The notes below the pieces were generated by a model. That model was not told where the DNA came from, did no database searches, and worked only from the letters and a program-made list of their open reading frames with translations. 12,716 bases of DNA. Origin: Pseudomonas sp. UBA4194. Its GTDB lineage: Bacteria; Pseudomonadota; Gammaproteobacteria; Pseudomonadales; Pseudomonadaceae. The DNA lies in assembly GCF_002379585.1 (NCBI RefSeq), contig NZ_DFUE01000068.1:5324-18039 (forward strand), written 5' to 3'. Made by a program: the position numbers and the translations under genes. The stretch's first letter is position 1. Each line of letters opens with the position of its first letter. Positions 1 through 6,686 of the stretch are shown here, one piece after another.

Positions 1-25
1 GCTCTACCAACTGAGCTATCGCGGA
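1..25 (-). tRNA. 5' end of a tRNA gene, probably tRNA-Asn (cut by the window edge)
   Basis: Read on the minus strand, the first 25 bases give an acceptor-stem 5' half (TCCGCGA), the spacer TA, and a complete D-arm (GCTC, loop, GAGC). This is the invariant start of a bacterial elongator tRNA. The gene runs off the left edge, so the anticodon is not visible. The acceptor sequence and the position beside the aminotransferase and uvrB agree with the tRNA-Asn that I recall at this place in pseudomonads. The tRNA class is certain from structure; the amino acid is inference. Confidence 0.8.
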
Positions 26-52
26 ATCTGCTGCGTATGTTACTGATTGATA

Positions 53-73
53 AGGGGAAGTCAAGCCTCCCCT
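53..73 (-). terminator. possible weak terminator after the aminotransferase
   Basis: On the minus strand, just past the aminotransferase stop codon, AGGGGA and TCCCCT form a 6-bp stem with a 9-nt loop. Only a poor T tract (TTATCAAT) follows. It lies between the aminotransferase and the tRNA gene downstream of it on the same strand. The stem is visible; its termination function is a guess. Confidence 0.3.
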
Positions 74-84
74 GATCATTTTGC

Positions 85-1281
85 TTACAGCACCTGGACG
101 ATTGCCTTGATCACGGCATCGATGTTGCGCTGGTTCAGCGCGGCCACACAGATGCGCCCGGTGTCCAGAGCGTAGATGCCGAACTCGCTGCGCAGACGGC
201 CTGCCTGCTCGGCCGTCAGGCCCGAGTAGGAAAACATGCCGGCCTGGCGGGCGACGAAGCTGAAGTCGCGGTTGGCGCCCTGAGCGGCCAGGCCTTCGAC
301 CATCTGCAAGCGCATGCCGCGAATACGCTGGCGCATTTCACCCAGCTCCTCTTCCCACATGGCGCGCAGCTCGGGGCTGTTGAGCACGTTGGCGACGATC
401 ATGGCGCCGTGGGTAGGCGGGTTGGAATAGTTGGTGCGTATCACGCGCTTGACCTGAGACAGCACGCGAACGCTTTCTTCCTTGGACTCGGTGATGATCG
501 ACAGGGCACCGACACGCTCGCCGTACAGCGAGAACGACTTGGAGAACGAGCTGGAGACGAAGAAGCTCAGGCCGGAGTCGGCGAACAGGCGCACGGCGGC
601 GGCGTCTTCGTGGATACCTTCGCCGAAGCCCTGATAAGCCATGTCCAGGAACGGCACGTGACCCTTGGCCTTGACCACTTCCAGCACCTTGACCCAGTCG
701 GCCGGAGTCAGATCGACGCCGGTGGGGTTGTGGCAGCACGCATGCAATACCACGATGGAACCGGCAGGCAAGGCCTGCAGGTCTTCGAGCATGCCGGAAC
801 GGTTAACGTCGTTGCTGGTCGCATCATAGTAGCGGTAGTTCTGTACCGGAAAACCTGCGGTTTCGAACAGCGCGCGGTGGTTTTCCCAGCTTGGATCGCT
901 GATGGCGACCACGGCGTTGGGCGAGAGCTGCTTGAGGAAGTCGGCGCCGATCTTCAAGGCTCCGGTACCGCCCACAGCCTGAGTGGTGACTACCCGGCCA
1001 GCGGCCAGCAGCGGCGACTCGGCACCGAACAGCAAGGTCTGTACGGCTTTGTCGTAGGCGGCAATGCCGTCGATGGGCAGGTAGCCGCGAGCGGCATGCT
1101 GTGCAACGCGCTGGGTCTCGGCTTCGATGACCGCGCGCAGCAGGGGAATTCGCCCCTCTTCGTTGCAGTAAACGCCCACGCCCAGGTTCACCTTGTCGGT
1201 GCGGGTATCGGCGTTGAATGCTTCGTTGAGGCCCAGGATAGGATCGCGGGGTGCCAATTCGACAGCGGAAAACAGGCTCAT
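85..1281 (-). CDS. tyrB: class I aromatic amino acid aminotransferase (TyrB/AspC family)
   Basis: This cytoplasmic PLP enzyme swaps amino groups between aromatic (and probably dicarboxylic) amino acids and 2-oxoglutarate, in the last step of Phe/Tyr synthesis or the first step of their breakdown. The 398-residue length is normal for the family. Visible features are the phosphate-site GGTGA (104-108), Trp132, the HNPTG loop with Asn185 (184-188), Asp213 with Tyr216, the PLP-binding Lys248 in SSSFSK, and the substrate-carboxylate Arg376. The ATG at 1281 was chosen because the protein starts MSLFSAVELAPRDPI, as in homologues; the 41 in-frame codons before it have no family character and run through the leader inverted repeat. 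The Shine-Dalgarno sequence is weak. Substrate preference between Tyr/Phe and Asp cannot be read from sequence alone. The gene diverges from uvrB. Confidence 0.9.
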   Translation of the reverse strand: MSLFSAVELAPRDPILGLNEAFNADTRTDKVNLGVGVYCNEEGRIPLLRAVIEAETQRVAQHAARGYLPIDGIAAYDKAVQTLLFGAESPLLAAGRVVTTQAVGGTGALKIGADFLKQLSPNAVVAISDPSWENHRALFETAGFPVQNYRYYDATSNDVNRSGMLEDLQALPAGSIVVLHACCHNPTGVDLTPADWVKVLEVVKAKGHVPFLDMAYQGFGEGIHEDAAAVRLFADSGLSFFVSSSFSKSFSLYGERVGALSIITESKEESVRVLSQVKRVIRTNYSNPPTHGAMIVANVLNSPELRAMWEEELGEMRQRIRGMRLQMVEGLAAQGANRDFSFVARQAGMFSYSGLTAEQAGRLRSEFGIYALDTGRICVAALNQRNIDAVIKAIVQVL

Positions 1282-1316
1282 TTTTACCGTAGCTCTGAAA
1301 GGAGAGTGAAGGGGGA

Positions 1317-1350
1317 TGCACCGCTCCATTGCAATGCACTGAGCGGTGCA
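1317..1350. repeat. perfect 10-bp inverted repeat in the aminotransferase leader
   Basis: TGCACCGCTC (1317-1326) and GAGCGGTGCA (1341-1350) are perfect inverted arms around a 14-nt centre. That centre itself contains the 10-bp palindrome CATTGCAATG (1327-1336). The element lies between the likely -10 (1364-1369) and the aminotransferase start (1281), so it would be an operator near the transcription start or a strong hairpin in the leader RNA. No T run follows it, which argues against a simple terminator. It does not resemble the TyrR/PhhR box TGTAAA-N6-TTTACA. Confidence 0.75.
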
Positions 1351-1363
1351 CAAACGGGGAGTC

Positions 1364-1369
1364 AGTATA
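1364..1369 (-). promoter_or_regulatory. possible -10 element of the aminotransferase gene
   Basis: The minus strand reads TATACT, five of six bases of the sigma-70 -10 consensus, 82 bases before the start codon. No good -35 is found 16-19 bases upstream, so an activator may be needed or the call may be wrong. Confidence 0.4.
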
Positions 1370-1473
1370 GAGATGCCTGCGCCGTGGGGCGACAGGTTGC
1401 ACAAGGTTTTACCGGATTATTTCTCGACCGTTGGTCTCGTCGATCGGTGTTCGGCCCCATGGGGTCTTGAAAC

Positions 1474-1503
1474 TGGTCAGAGGGGGCGCCAATTAGGTAT
1501 AAG
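1474..1503 (+). promoter_or_regulatory. possible uvrB promoter
   Basis: TGGTCA (1474-1479) and TATAAG (1498-1503), separated by 18 bases, are reasonable -35 and -10 hexamers. They would start transcription at about 1510, inside the LexA box, which fits repression by LexA. A second -10-like TATAAA (1511-1516) lies within the box itself, so the exact promoter is uncertain. Confidence 0.45.
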
Positions 1504-1505
1504 TA

Positions 1506-1521
1506 CTGTCTATAAATACAG
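1506..1521. promoter_or_regulatory. LexA (SOS) box upstream of uvrB
   Basis: CTGTCTATAAATACAG fits CTGT-N8-ACAG, the LexA site of gammaproteobacteria, with both half-sites perfect and an AT-rich centre. It ends 38 bases before the uvrB ATG. uvrB is a classical SOS gene, so DNA damage should relieve repression here. The site is seen directly; the regulation is inferred from the family. Confidence 0.93.
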
Positions 1522-1559
1522 TCGGAAACGTCCGATTGTTGCAACTCAAGAGGTAAGTC

Positions 1560-3575
1560 ATGTCCGAGTTCCAGCTCGTCACCCGTTTCCAGCCCGCCGG
1601 CGACCAGCCTGAAGCCATTCGCTTGATGGTGGAAGGTATCGAGGCGGGCCTGGCGCACCAGACGCTGCTGGGCGTAACCGGTTCAGGCAAGACCTTCAGC
1701 ATCGCCAATGTGATCGCCCAGGTGCAGCGCCCGACCTTGGTGCTGGCGCCGAACAAGACCCTGGCGGCGCAGTTGTATGGCGAGTTCAAGGCGTTTTTCC
1801 CGAACAACGCGGTGGAATACTTCGTTTCTTACTACGACTACTACCAGCCTGAGGCCTATGTGCCGTCGTCCGACACCTTCATCGAGAAGGATGCGTCGAT
1901 CAACGACCACATCGAGCAGATGCGCCTGTCGGCGACCAAGGCGCTGCTGGAGCGCAAGGACGCCATCATTGTAACGACGGTCTCTTGTATCTACGGTCTC
2001 GGCAGCCCGGAAACCTATCTGAAGATGGTGTTGCACGTGGACCGTGGCGACAAACTGGACCAGCGCGCCCTGCTGCGGCGTCTGGCCGATCTTCAATACA
2101 CCCGCAACGAGATGGATTTCGCCCGGGCCACGTTCCGCGTGCGCGGCGACGTGGTGGATATCTTCCCGGCGGAATCGGACCTCGAGGCCATTCGAATCGA
2201 GCTGTTCGACGATGAAGTCGAGAACATTGCCGCGTTCGATCCGCTGACCGGTGAGGTCACGCGCAAGTTGCCACGGTTCACCTTCTACCCCAAGAGTCAC
2301 TACGTTACACCGCGCGAGACCCTGCTCGGGGCCGTCGAGGGCATCAAGGAAGAGCTCAAGGACCGTCTGGACTACCTGCGTGACAAGAACAAGCTGGTAG
2401 AAGCCCAGCGGCTGGAGCAGCGGACCCGTTTCGATCTGGAAATGATTCTGGAATTGGGTTACTGCAACGGCATCGAAAACTATTCGCGGTACCTCTCGGG
2501 CCGGCCTTCCGGTGCGCCGCCGCCCACCTTGTATGACTACCTGCCCGCCGATGCACTGCTGGTGATCGATGAGTCCCACGTCAGCGTTCCGCAGGTCGGG
2601 GCCATGTACAAGGGCGACCGCTCGCGCAAGGAAACTCTGGTGGAATACGGGTTCCGCCTGCCGTCGGCGTTGGACAACCGACCCATGCGCTTCGATGAGT
2701 GGGAGGGGGTGAGTCCGCAGACCATTTTCGTTTCCGCCACACCCGGGCCCTATGAAGAAGAGCATGCCGGCCGAATCATCGAGCAGGTGGTGCGCCCGAC
2801 CGGGTTGGTCGACCCCCAGGTGGAAGTGCGCCCGGCGACCACCCAGGTCGACGACCTGCTGTCGGAGATCCGCAAGCGTGTGGCCACCGACGATCGCATC
2901 CTGGTGACCGTGCTCACCAAGCGCATGGCCGAAGATCTGACCGATTATCTGGCCGATCACGACGTGCGAGTGCGCTACCTGCACTCGGACATCGATACGG
3001 TGGAACGTGTGGAAATCATCCGCGACCTGCGTCTGGGAGCGTTCGACGTGATCGTCGGCATCAACCTGTTGCGCGAGGGCCTGGACATGCCCGAGGTGTC
3101 GTTGGTGGCGATTCTGGATGCTGATAAAGAGGGCTTCCTGCGCTCCGAGCGTTCGCTGATCCAGACCATTGGCCGGGCGGCGCGCAACCTTAACGGGCGG
3201 GCGATTCTGTATGCCGATCGCATGACCGGCTCGATGGAGCGGGCGATAGGTGAGACTGAGCGTCGGCGTGACAAGCAGATTGCGTTCAACGAGGCCAATG
3301 GCATCGTACCCAAAGGTGTCATCAAGGATGTCGCCGACATCATGGAAGGCGCTACCGTGCCGGGCTCGCGCAGCAAGAAGCGCAAGGGCATGGCCAAGGC
3401 TGCCGAGGAGAACGCACGGTACGAGAACGAACTGCGCTCACCTAGCGAGATCACCAAGCGCATCAAGCAGTTGGAAGAGAAGATGTACCAGTTGGCTCGA
3501 GATCTGGAATTCGAGGCTGCAGCGCAGATGCGCGACGAGATCGGCAAGCTGCGGGAACGGTTGCTCAAAGTCTGA
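1560..3575 (+). CDS. uvrB: excinuclease ABC subunit B
   Basis: UvrB is the damage-verifying helicase-like subunit of nucleotide excision repair. It is loaded by UvrA and then recruits UvrC to cut on both sides of the lesion. The 671 residues are full length. Visible features are Walker A GVTGSGKT (38-45), the Tyr-rich beta-hairpin that clamps DNA (about 91-116, with YYDYYQPEAY), the DESH Walker B (337-340), the SAT motif (392-394), the motif VI arginine finger in QTIGRAARN (535-543) and a C-terminal UVR domain (about 630-665) for UvrC contact. The ATG follows a good ribosome site (AAGAGGT, 1548-1554). It is single-gene under the SOS box and is followed by REP elements, not by another gene on the same transcript. 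Confidence 0.98.
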   Translation: MSEFQLVTRFQPAGDQPEAIRLMVEGIEAGLAHQTLLGVTGSGKTFSIANVIAQVQRPTLVLAPNKTLAAQLYGEFKAFFPNNAVEYFVSYYDYYQPEAYVPSSDTFIEKDASINDHIEQMRLSATKALLERKDAIIVTTVSCIYGLGSPETYLKMVLHVDRGDKLDQRALLRRLADLQYTRNEMDFARATFRVRGDVVDIFPAESDLEAIRIELFDDEVENIAAFDPLTGEVTRKLPRFTFYPKSHYVTPRETLLGAVEGIKEELKDRLDYLRDKNKLVEAQRLEQRTRFDLEMILELGYCNGIENYSRYLSGRPSGAPPPTLYDYLPADALLVIDESHVSVPQVGAMYKGDRSRKETLVEYGFRLPSALDNRPMRFDEWEGVSPQTIFVSATPGPYEEEHAGRIIEQVVRPTGLVDPQVEVRPATTQVDDLLSEIRKRVATDDRILVTVLTKRMAEDLTDYLADHDVRVRYLHSDIDTVERVEIIRDLRLGAFDVIVGINLLREGLDMPEVSLVAILDADKEGFLRSERSLIQTIGRAARNLNGRAILYADRMTGSMERAIGETERRRDKQIAFNEANGIVPKGVIKDVADIMEGATVPGSRSKKRKGMAKAAEENARYENELRSPSEITKRIKQLEEKMYQLARDLEFEAAAQMRDEIGKLRERLLKV

Positions 3576-3590
3576 CACCGCGCCGCGCCC

Positions 3591-3618
3591 ATCGCGGGTA
3601 GAACCCGCTCCCACAGGG
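3591..3618 (+). repeat. REP element 1
   Basis: The segment contains CGCGGG-TAGAA-CCCGC followed by TCCCACAGGG. This is the imperfect-palindrome plus conserved-tail layout of Pseudomonas REP sequences. It lies 16 bases after the uvrB stop and is in the opposite orientation to the two copies that follow. Its stem may also stabilise the 3' end of the uvrB mRNA. Confidence 0.8.
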
Positions 3619-3686
3619 CCCGAGTCACCTGCTCGACCCTTGTGTCAGCAGACTGTGCCCCACCGCGATCCCGCTGCCAACCCGCC

Positions 3687-3714
3687 CCCTGTGAGAGCGG
3701 GCTCTGCCCGCGAT
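3687..3714 (-). repeat. REP element 2
   Basis: This is the reverse orientation of REP 1: CCCTGTGAGAGCGGG, CTCTG, CCCGCGAT. It has an A where the third copy has a G in the conserved GTGGGAG, so it is a slightly diverged copy. It is 58 bases from REP 3. Confidence 0.75.
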
Positions 3715-3744
3715 GCCCTCACCGCAATCCCGCGGCCAACCCGC

Positions 3745-3772
3745 CCCTGTGGGAGCGGGCTCTGCCCGCGAT
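3745..3772 (-). repeat. REP element 3
   Basis: CCCTGTGGGAGCGGG, CTCTG, CCCGCGAT is the best match of the three to the REP family common in P. putida-type genomes. GAGCGGGCTC and the GCCCGC side can form a stem. It lies about 120 bases before the gltX start codon and about 80 before its likely promoter. Confidence 0.8.
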
Positions 3773-3850
3773 GCCCGCACCGCTGTTCCCGGCCGATCCC
3801 CTACACCCGCAGCCACACGATCACGATTCTGGAGCCCGCCCCCCACTCCC

Positions 3851-3859
3851 TGCTACCAT
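3851..3859 (+). promoter_or_regulatory. possible extended -10 of gltX
   Basis: TGCTACCAT has the TGN extension followed by a -10-like TACCAT, 33 bases before the gltX ATG. No convincing -35 is present. The 'TGCTA..ATCCGC' layout recurs before dusC in this window. Confidence 0.4.
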
Positions 3860-3892
3860 CCGCGTTTCGATTCAACCTGCTCGAGACCCTCC

Positions 3893-5371
3893 ATGACCGT
3901 TCGTACGCGTATCGCCCCATCGCCCACCGGCGACCCCCATGTCGGCACGGCTTACATCGCCCTGTTCAACTATTGCTTTGCCAAGCAGCATGGCGGCGAA
4001 TTCATCCTGCGCATCGAAGACACCGATCAACTGCGTTCGACCCGCGAGTCCGAACAGCAGATCTTCGACGCCCTGCGCTGGCTGGGCATCGAGTGGAGCG
4101 AAGGTCCGGACGTTGGCGGCCCTCACGGTCCTTACCGACAGAGCGAGCGGGGCGATATCTACAAGAAGTACGCCCAGCAACTGGTCGACCTGGGCCATGC
4201 CTTCCCGTGCTTCTGCACCGCCGAAGAGCTGGACCAGATGCGTGCCGAGCAAACCGCACGGGGCGAAACGCCACGCTACGACGGTCGTGCCCTGCTGCTG
4301 TCCGCCGAGGAAGTCCAGCGTCGCCTGGCCGCTGGCGAGCCTCACGTCATTCGCATGAAAGTACCCACCGAAGGCGTCTGCGTGGTGCCTGACATGCTGC
4401 GCGGCAATGTCGAGATCCCATGGGACCGCATGGACATGCAGGTACTGATGAAGACCGACGGTTTGCCTACCTACTTCCTGGCCAACGTCGTCGACGACCA
4501 CCTGATGGGCATCACCCACGTGTTGCGCGGCGAAGAATGGTTGCCTTCGGCGCCCAAGCTCATGAAGCTCTACGAATACTTCGGCTGGGAGCAGCCAGCG
4601 CTGTGCTACATGCCGCTGCTGCGTAACCCGGACAAGAGCAAGCTGTCCAAACGCAAGAACCCTACCTCGGTGACGTTCTACGAGCGCATGGGCTTCATGC
4701 CCGAGGCCATGCTCAACTATCTGGGGCGCATGGGTTGGTCCATGCCGGATGAGCGCGAGAAATTCTCGTTGTCCGAGATGGTCGAGCATTTCGACCTGTC
4801 GCGGGTCTCTCTGGGCGGGCCGATCTTCGACATCGAGAAGCTGTCGTGGCTCAACGGCCAGTGGCTGCGCGACCTGCCTGTGGAAGAATTCGCAGCCCGG
4901 GTGCAGAAGTGGGCATTCAACCCCGAATACATGATGAAGATCGCGCCTCACGTGCAGGGCAGGGTGGAAACCTTCAGCCAGATCGCGCCATTGGGCGGGT
5001 TTTTCTTCGCCGGCGCTTTGCAGCTGGATGCCAAGTTGTTCGAGAGCAAGAAGCTGTCCCCTGATCAGGTGCGTCAGCTGATGCAATTGATCCTGTGGAA
5101 ACTCGAAAGCCTGCGCCAGTGGGACAAGGAACGCATCACCGCTACCCTCCAAGCAGTGGTCGAATCGCTGGAGTTGAAGCTGCGTGATGCCATGCCGCTG
5201 ATGTTCGCCTCGATCACGGGGCAGGCCAGCTCGGTCTCGGTGCTGGACGCCATGGAGATCCTGGGGCCTGATCTGACCCGCTTCCGTCTGCGCCAAGCCC
5301 TGGACTTGCTGGGCGGCGTATCCAAGAAAGAAAACAAGGAATGGGAAAAGCTGCTCGGCACCATCGCCTGA
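3893..5371 (+). CDS. gltX: glutamyl-tRNA synthetase
   Basis: GltX charges tRNA-Glu with glutamate in the cytoplasm; the product also feeds haem synthesis through glutamyl-tRNA reductase. It has 492 residues, normal for the class I GluRS. The HIGH-type motif is PSPTGDPHVGT (9-19) and the KMSKS-type loop is KLSKR (250-254), giving the ATP site; the C-terminal anticodon-binding helices follow. The first half of the E. coli zinc site is present (Cys106, Cys108), but the second pair is replaced by Ala133 and Leu135 in RYDGRALL, so zinc binding is doubtful. The ATG at 3893 was chosen because MTVRTRIAPSPTG is the family start; a 60-codon extension upstream is REP-derived. Two tRNA-Glu genes, its substrate, lie just downstream. 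Confidence 0.98.
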   Translation: MTVRTRIAPSPTGDPHVGTAYIALFNYCFAKQHGGEFILRIEDTDQLRSTRESEQQIFDALRWLGIEWSEGPDVGGPHGPYRQSERGDIYKKYAQQLVDLGHAFPCFCTAEELDQMRAEQTARGETPRYDGRALLLSAEEVQRRLAAGEPHVIRMKVPTEGVCVVPDMLRGNVEIPWDRMDMQVLMKTDGLPTYFLANVVDDHLMGITHVLRGEEWLPSAPKLMKLYEYFGWEQPALCYMPLLRNPDKSKLSKRKNPTSVTFYERMGFMPEAMLNYLGRMGWSMPDEREKFSLSEMVEHFDLSRVSLGGPIFDIEKLSWLNGQWLRDLPVEEFAARVQKWAFNPEYMMKIAPHVQGRVETFSQIAPLGGFFFAGALQLDAKLFESKKLSPDQVRQLMQLILWKLESLRQWDKERITATLQAVVESLELKLRDAMPLMFASITGQASSVSVLDAMEILGPDLTRFRLRQALDLLGGVSKKENKEWEKLLGTIA

Positions 5372-5378
5372 CGCTCCG

Positions 5379-5395
5379 GGGCGGCGTAGCCGCCC
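5379..5395 (+). terminator. hairpin just after gltX
   Basis: GGGCGGC-GTA-GCCGCCC is a perfect 7-bp GC stem with a 3-nt loop, 7 bases after the gltX stop codon. There is no T tract, so it may stabilise the mRNA end or act with Rho instead of being an intrinsic terminator. Confidence 0.4.
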
Positions 5396-5418
5396 TGTAG
5401 CAGCGGCGTAAGCCGCGT
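5393..5418 (-). repeat. diverged REP-like hairpin
   Basis: CCCTGTAGCAGCGGC, GTAA, GCCGCG keeps the CCTGT..(N)AGCGG and GCCGCG pattern of a Pseudomonas REP with a different stem (GCGGC/GCCGC at 5403-5407 and 5412-5416). It overlaps the end of the gltX hairpin. REP membership is inferred from this partial likeness. Confidence 0.45.
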
Positions 5419-5495
5419 CCCCCCTCTCCAACCCGACTCACCGGTAAGTCCCTGTTATCCCAATAAAAAAAAATCAAAAAATCTTGAAAATAAGT

Positions 5496-5524
5496 TTGAC
5501 AGGTCTTCATGGTCGCCTTAATAT
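5496..5524 (+). promoter_or_regulatory. strong stable-RNA promoter of the tRNA operon
   Basis: TTGACA (5496-5501), a 17-base spacer and TAATAT (5519-5524) are close to the sigma-70 ideal. A very A-rich stretch at 5461-5494 precedes it and looks like an UP element. A GC-rich discriminator (GCGCCCCG, from 5525) follows, the hallmark of promoters shut down by ppGpp/DksA. The first tRNA begins 30 bases after the -10. Growth-rate and stringent control are inferred from this layout. Confidence 0.92.
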
Positions 5525-5554
5525 GCGCCCCGTCCACACAGCAACACACTGTTT

Positions 5555-5630
<76 letters not shown>

Positions 5631-5666
5631 AATTCCAACCTGCATGTCGCGGTTTGACATCAGGCA

Positions 5667-5685
5667 GATCAGATCCAGACTGATC
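5667..5685 (+). repeat. hairpin in the first Ala-Glu spacer
   Basis: GATCAG and CTGATC form a perfect 6-bp stem around a 7-nt loop inside the 69-base spacer between tRNA-Ala and tRNA-Glu. It may mark a processing site in the precursor. A TTGACA at 5654-5659 lies just upstream but lacks a good -10. Confidence 0.5.
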
Positions 5686-5699
5686 ATGGTAGAAGGTTT

Positions 5700-5775
5700 G
5701 TCCCCTTCGTCTAGTGGCCTAGGACACCGCCCTTTCACGGCGGTAACAGGGGTTCGAGTCCCCTAGGGGACGCCA
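5700..5775 (+). tRNA. tRNA-Glu (TTC anticodon), copy 1
   Basis: A complete 76-base tRNA with encoded CCA. The acceptor is GTCCCCT/AGGGGAC. The anticodon arm is CCGCC-CTTTCAC-GGCGG with anticodon UUC, which reads GAA/GAG. It is the substrate of the GltX encoded just upstream and is identical to the copy at 5948-6023. Confidence 0.98.
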
Positions 5776-5785
5776 GTTGTACAGA

Positions 5786-5807
5786 GATGCAGAGTGAAGT
5801 CTGCATC
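5786..5807 (+). repeat. hairpin between the two Ala-Glu pairs
   Basis: GATGCAGA and TCTGCATC make a perfect 8-bp stem with a 6-nt loop (GTGAAG) in the 53-base spacer. With no T tract it is more likely a processing signal than a terminator. Confidence 0.55.
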
Positions 5808-5828
5808 CCGCCGCAGGGCGATAAATTC

Positions 5829-5904
<76 letters not shown>

Positions 5905-5913
5905 ATTTGCCAG

Positions 5914-5931
5914 AGTCCGCTTCGGCGGGCT
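5914..5931 (+). repeat. UUCG-capped hairpin in the second Ala-Glu spacer
   Basis: AGTCCGC-TTCG-GCGGGCT forms a 7-bp stem (one G-U pair) capped by the very stable UUCG tetraloop, in a 43-base spacer. Only TTGATT follows, so strong termination is unlikely. Confidence 0.55.
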
Positions 5932-5947
5932 TGATTGAAGGTTTTGC

Positions 5948-6023
5948 GTCCCCTTCGTCTAGTGGCCTAGGACACCGCCCTTTCACGGCGGTAACAGGGG
6001 TTCGAGTCCCCTAGGGGACGCCA
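5948..6023 (+). tRNA. tRNA-Glu (TTC anticodon), copy 2
   Basis: Identical to the tRNA-Glu at 5700-5775, with anticodon UUC and encoded CCA. It is the last gene of the tRNA operon; the operon terminator follows 25 bases later. Confidence 0.98.
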
Positions 6024-6048
6024 CGATTACCCGCTCTGCGGGACTTAT

Positions 6049-6085
6049 AAGGCTCATTCGATTATTGAATGAGCCTTTTGTTTTT
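6049..6085 (+). terminator. intrinsic terminator of the tRNA operon
   Basis: AAGGCTCATTC and GAATGAGCCTT are perfect 11-bp arms around a 7-nt loop, and the run TTTTGTTTTT continues on the 3' side. A small CCCGC-TCT-GCGGG stem at 6030-6042 precedes it. This is one of the clearest intrinsic terminators in the window. Confidence 0.95.
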
Positions 6086-6141
6086 CTGCCCTCCGCAAAA
6101 ATTCCCTTAAACTGTCTGCTCCACAGCCTGCCGGAGCCTTC

Positions 6142-6591
6142 ATGAATTGGGATCGACCCACCCCCTTTGTCATCGACCTCGCTGTCACCTCTGAAGACAT
6201 CGATGGCCTTGGCCATGCCAATAACGCCGTGTATGTCACCTGGCTGGAGCGCTGCGCCTGGCGCCATTCCCAGTCGCTGGGGCTGGATCTGGTGGAATAT
6301 CGCCGTCTGGATCGCGCCATGGCCGTGGTCCGCCACGAGATCGATTACCTGGCCAGCGCCTACGAAGAGGATGAGTTGCAGTTGGGTACCTGGATCGTCG
6401 ATTGGGATCAGCGCCTGAAGATGACCCGCCAGTTTCAGCTGGTGCGGCCGCGCGATGGCGCGGTGCTGTTGCGCGCGCGTACCACGTTCGTGTGCATCGA
6501 GTTGTCCAGTGGCAAGCCCAAGCGCATGCCGGCGGAGTTTGTGCAGGGCTACGGGCCGGCGTTGCTGGCGGCGCAGGGCGGTGGTCTGTAG
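6142..6591 (+). CDS. acyl-CoA thioesterase, hot-dog fold (4HBT/YbgC type)
   Basis: The 149 residues match the single hot-dog domain of the 4-hydroxybenzoyl-CoA thioesterase family, soluble enzymes that hydrolyse acyl-CoA thioesters and usually work as tetramers. The signature is the N-terminal DIDGLGHANNAVYVTWLE (19-36), with the Asp19/Asp21 pair, His25 and Asn27-Asn28 at the start of the long central helix, where the active site of the family lies. There is no signal peptide. The ATG is preceded by GGAG (6133-6136) with 5 bases of spacing. No partner gene reveals the substrate; dusC lies 95 bases downstream with its own promoter. The fold is confident, the substrate unknown. Confidence 0.85.
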   Translation: MNWDRPTPFVIDLAVTSEDIDGLGHANNAVYVTWLERCAWRHSQSLGLDLVEYRRLDRAMAVVRHEIDYLASAYEEDELQLGTWIVDWDQRLKMTRQFQLVRPRDGAVLLRARTTFVCIELSSGKPKRMPAEFVQGYGPALLAAQGGGL

Positions 6592-6640
6592 TCGCGGCCT
6601 GAAGGCGCGAAGAGGTCAGCACAGCCACGCCGGACTTTTC

Positions 6641-6649
6641 TGCTAATAT
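6641..6649 (+). promoter_or_regulatory. extended -10 promoter of dusC
   Basis: TGCTAATAT gives a TGN extension and a TAATAT -10 (five of six), 37 bases before the dusC ATG. The -35 region is poor, as is common for extended -10 promoters. Confidence 0.55.
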
Positions 6650-6686
6650 CCGCCCCCTTTGAAACCCTCTGTCCCGAGAAACACCC

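Larger units (their letters stand above)
3662..3778. repeat. tandem pair of ~58-bp units, each carrying a REP
   Basis: Two direct units (3662-3720 and 3721-3778) begin ACCGC(G/A)ATCCCGC and share nearly all their bases. Each contains one REP in inverted orientation. A third unit seems to begin at about 3779 (ACCGC) but decays at once. Together with REP 1 this fills most of the 317-base gap between uvrB and gltX. Confidence 0.75.

Noticed and set aside
409..1470. 353-codon open frame on the plus strand opposite the aminotransferase
   Set aside because: It is antisense to a clear enzyme gene with intact active-site residues, and its translation shows no family character. High G+C makes such long shadow frames common.
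1683..2984. 433-codon open frame on the minus strand within uvrB
   Set aside because: It mirrors the uvrB coding frame; uvrB is complete and unmistakable.
3713..3892. 60-codon in-frame extension at the gltX start
   Set aside because: It is made of REP and spacer sequence, and the family start MTVRTRIAPSPTG lies at 3893.
3872..5431. 519-codon open frame opposite gltX
   Set aside because: Antisense shadow of gltX with no recognisable domain.
5654..5682. second promoter inside the first tRNA spacer (TTGACA at 5654-5659)
   Set aside because: The only -10 candidate at normal spacing is CAGACT, and the upstream promoter already explains transcription.
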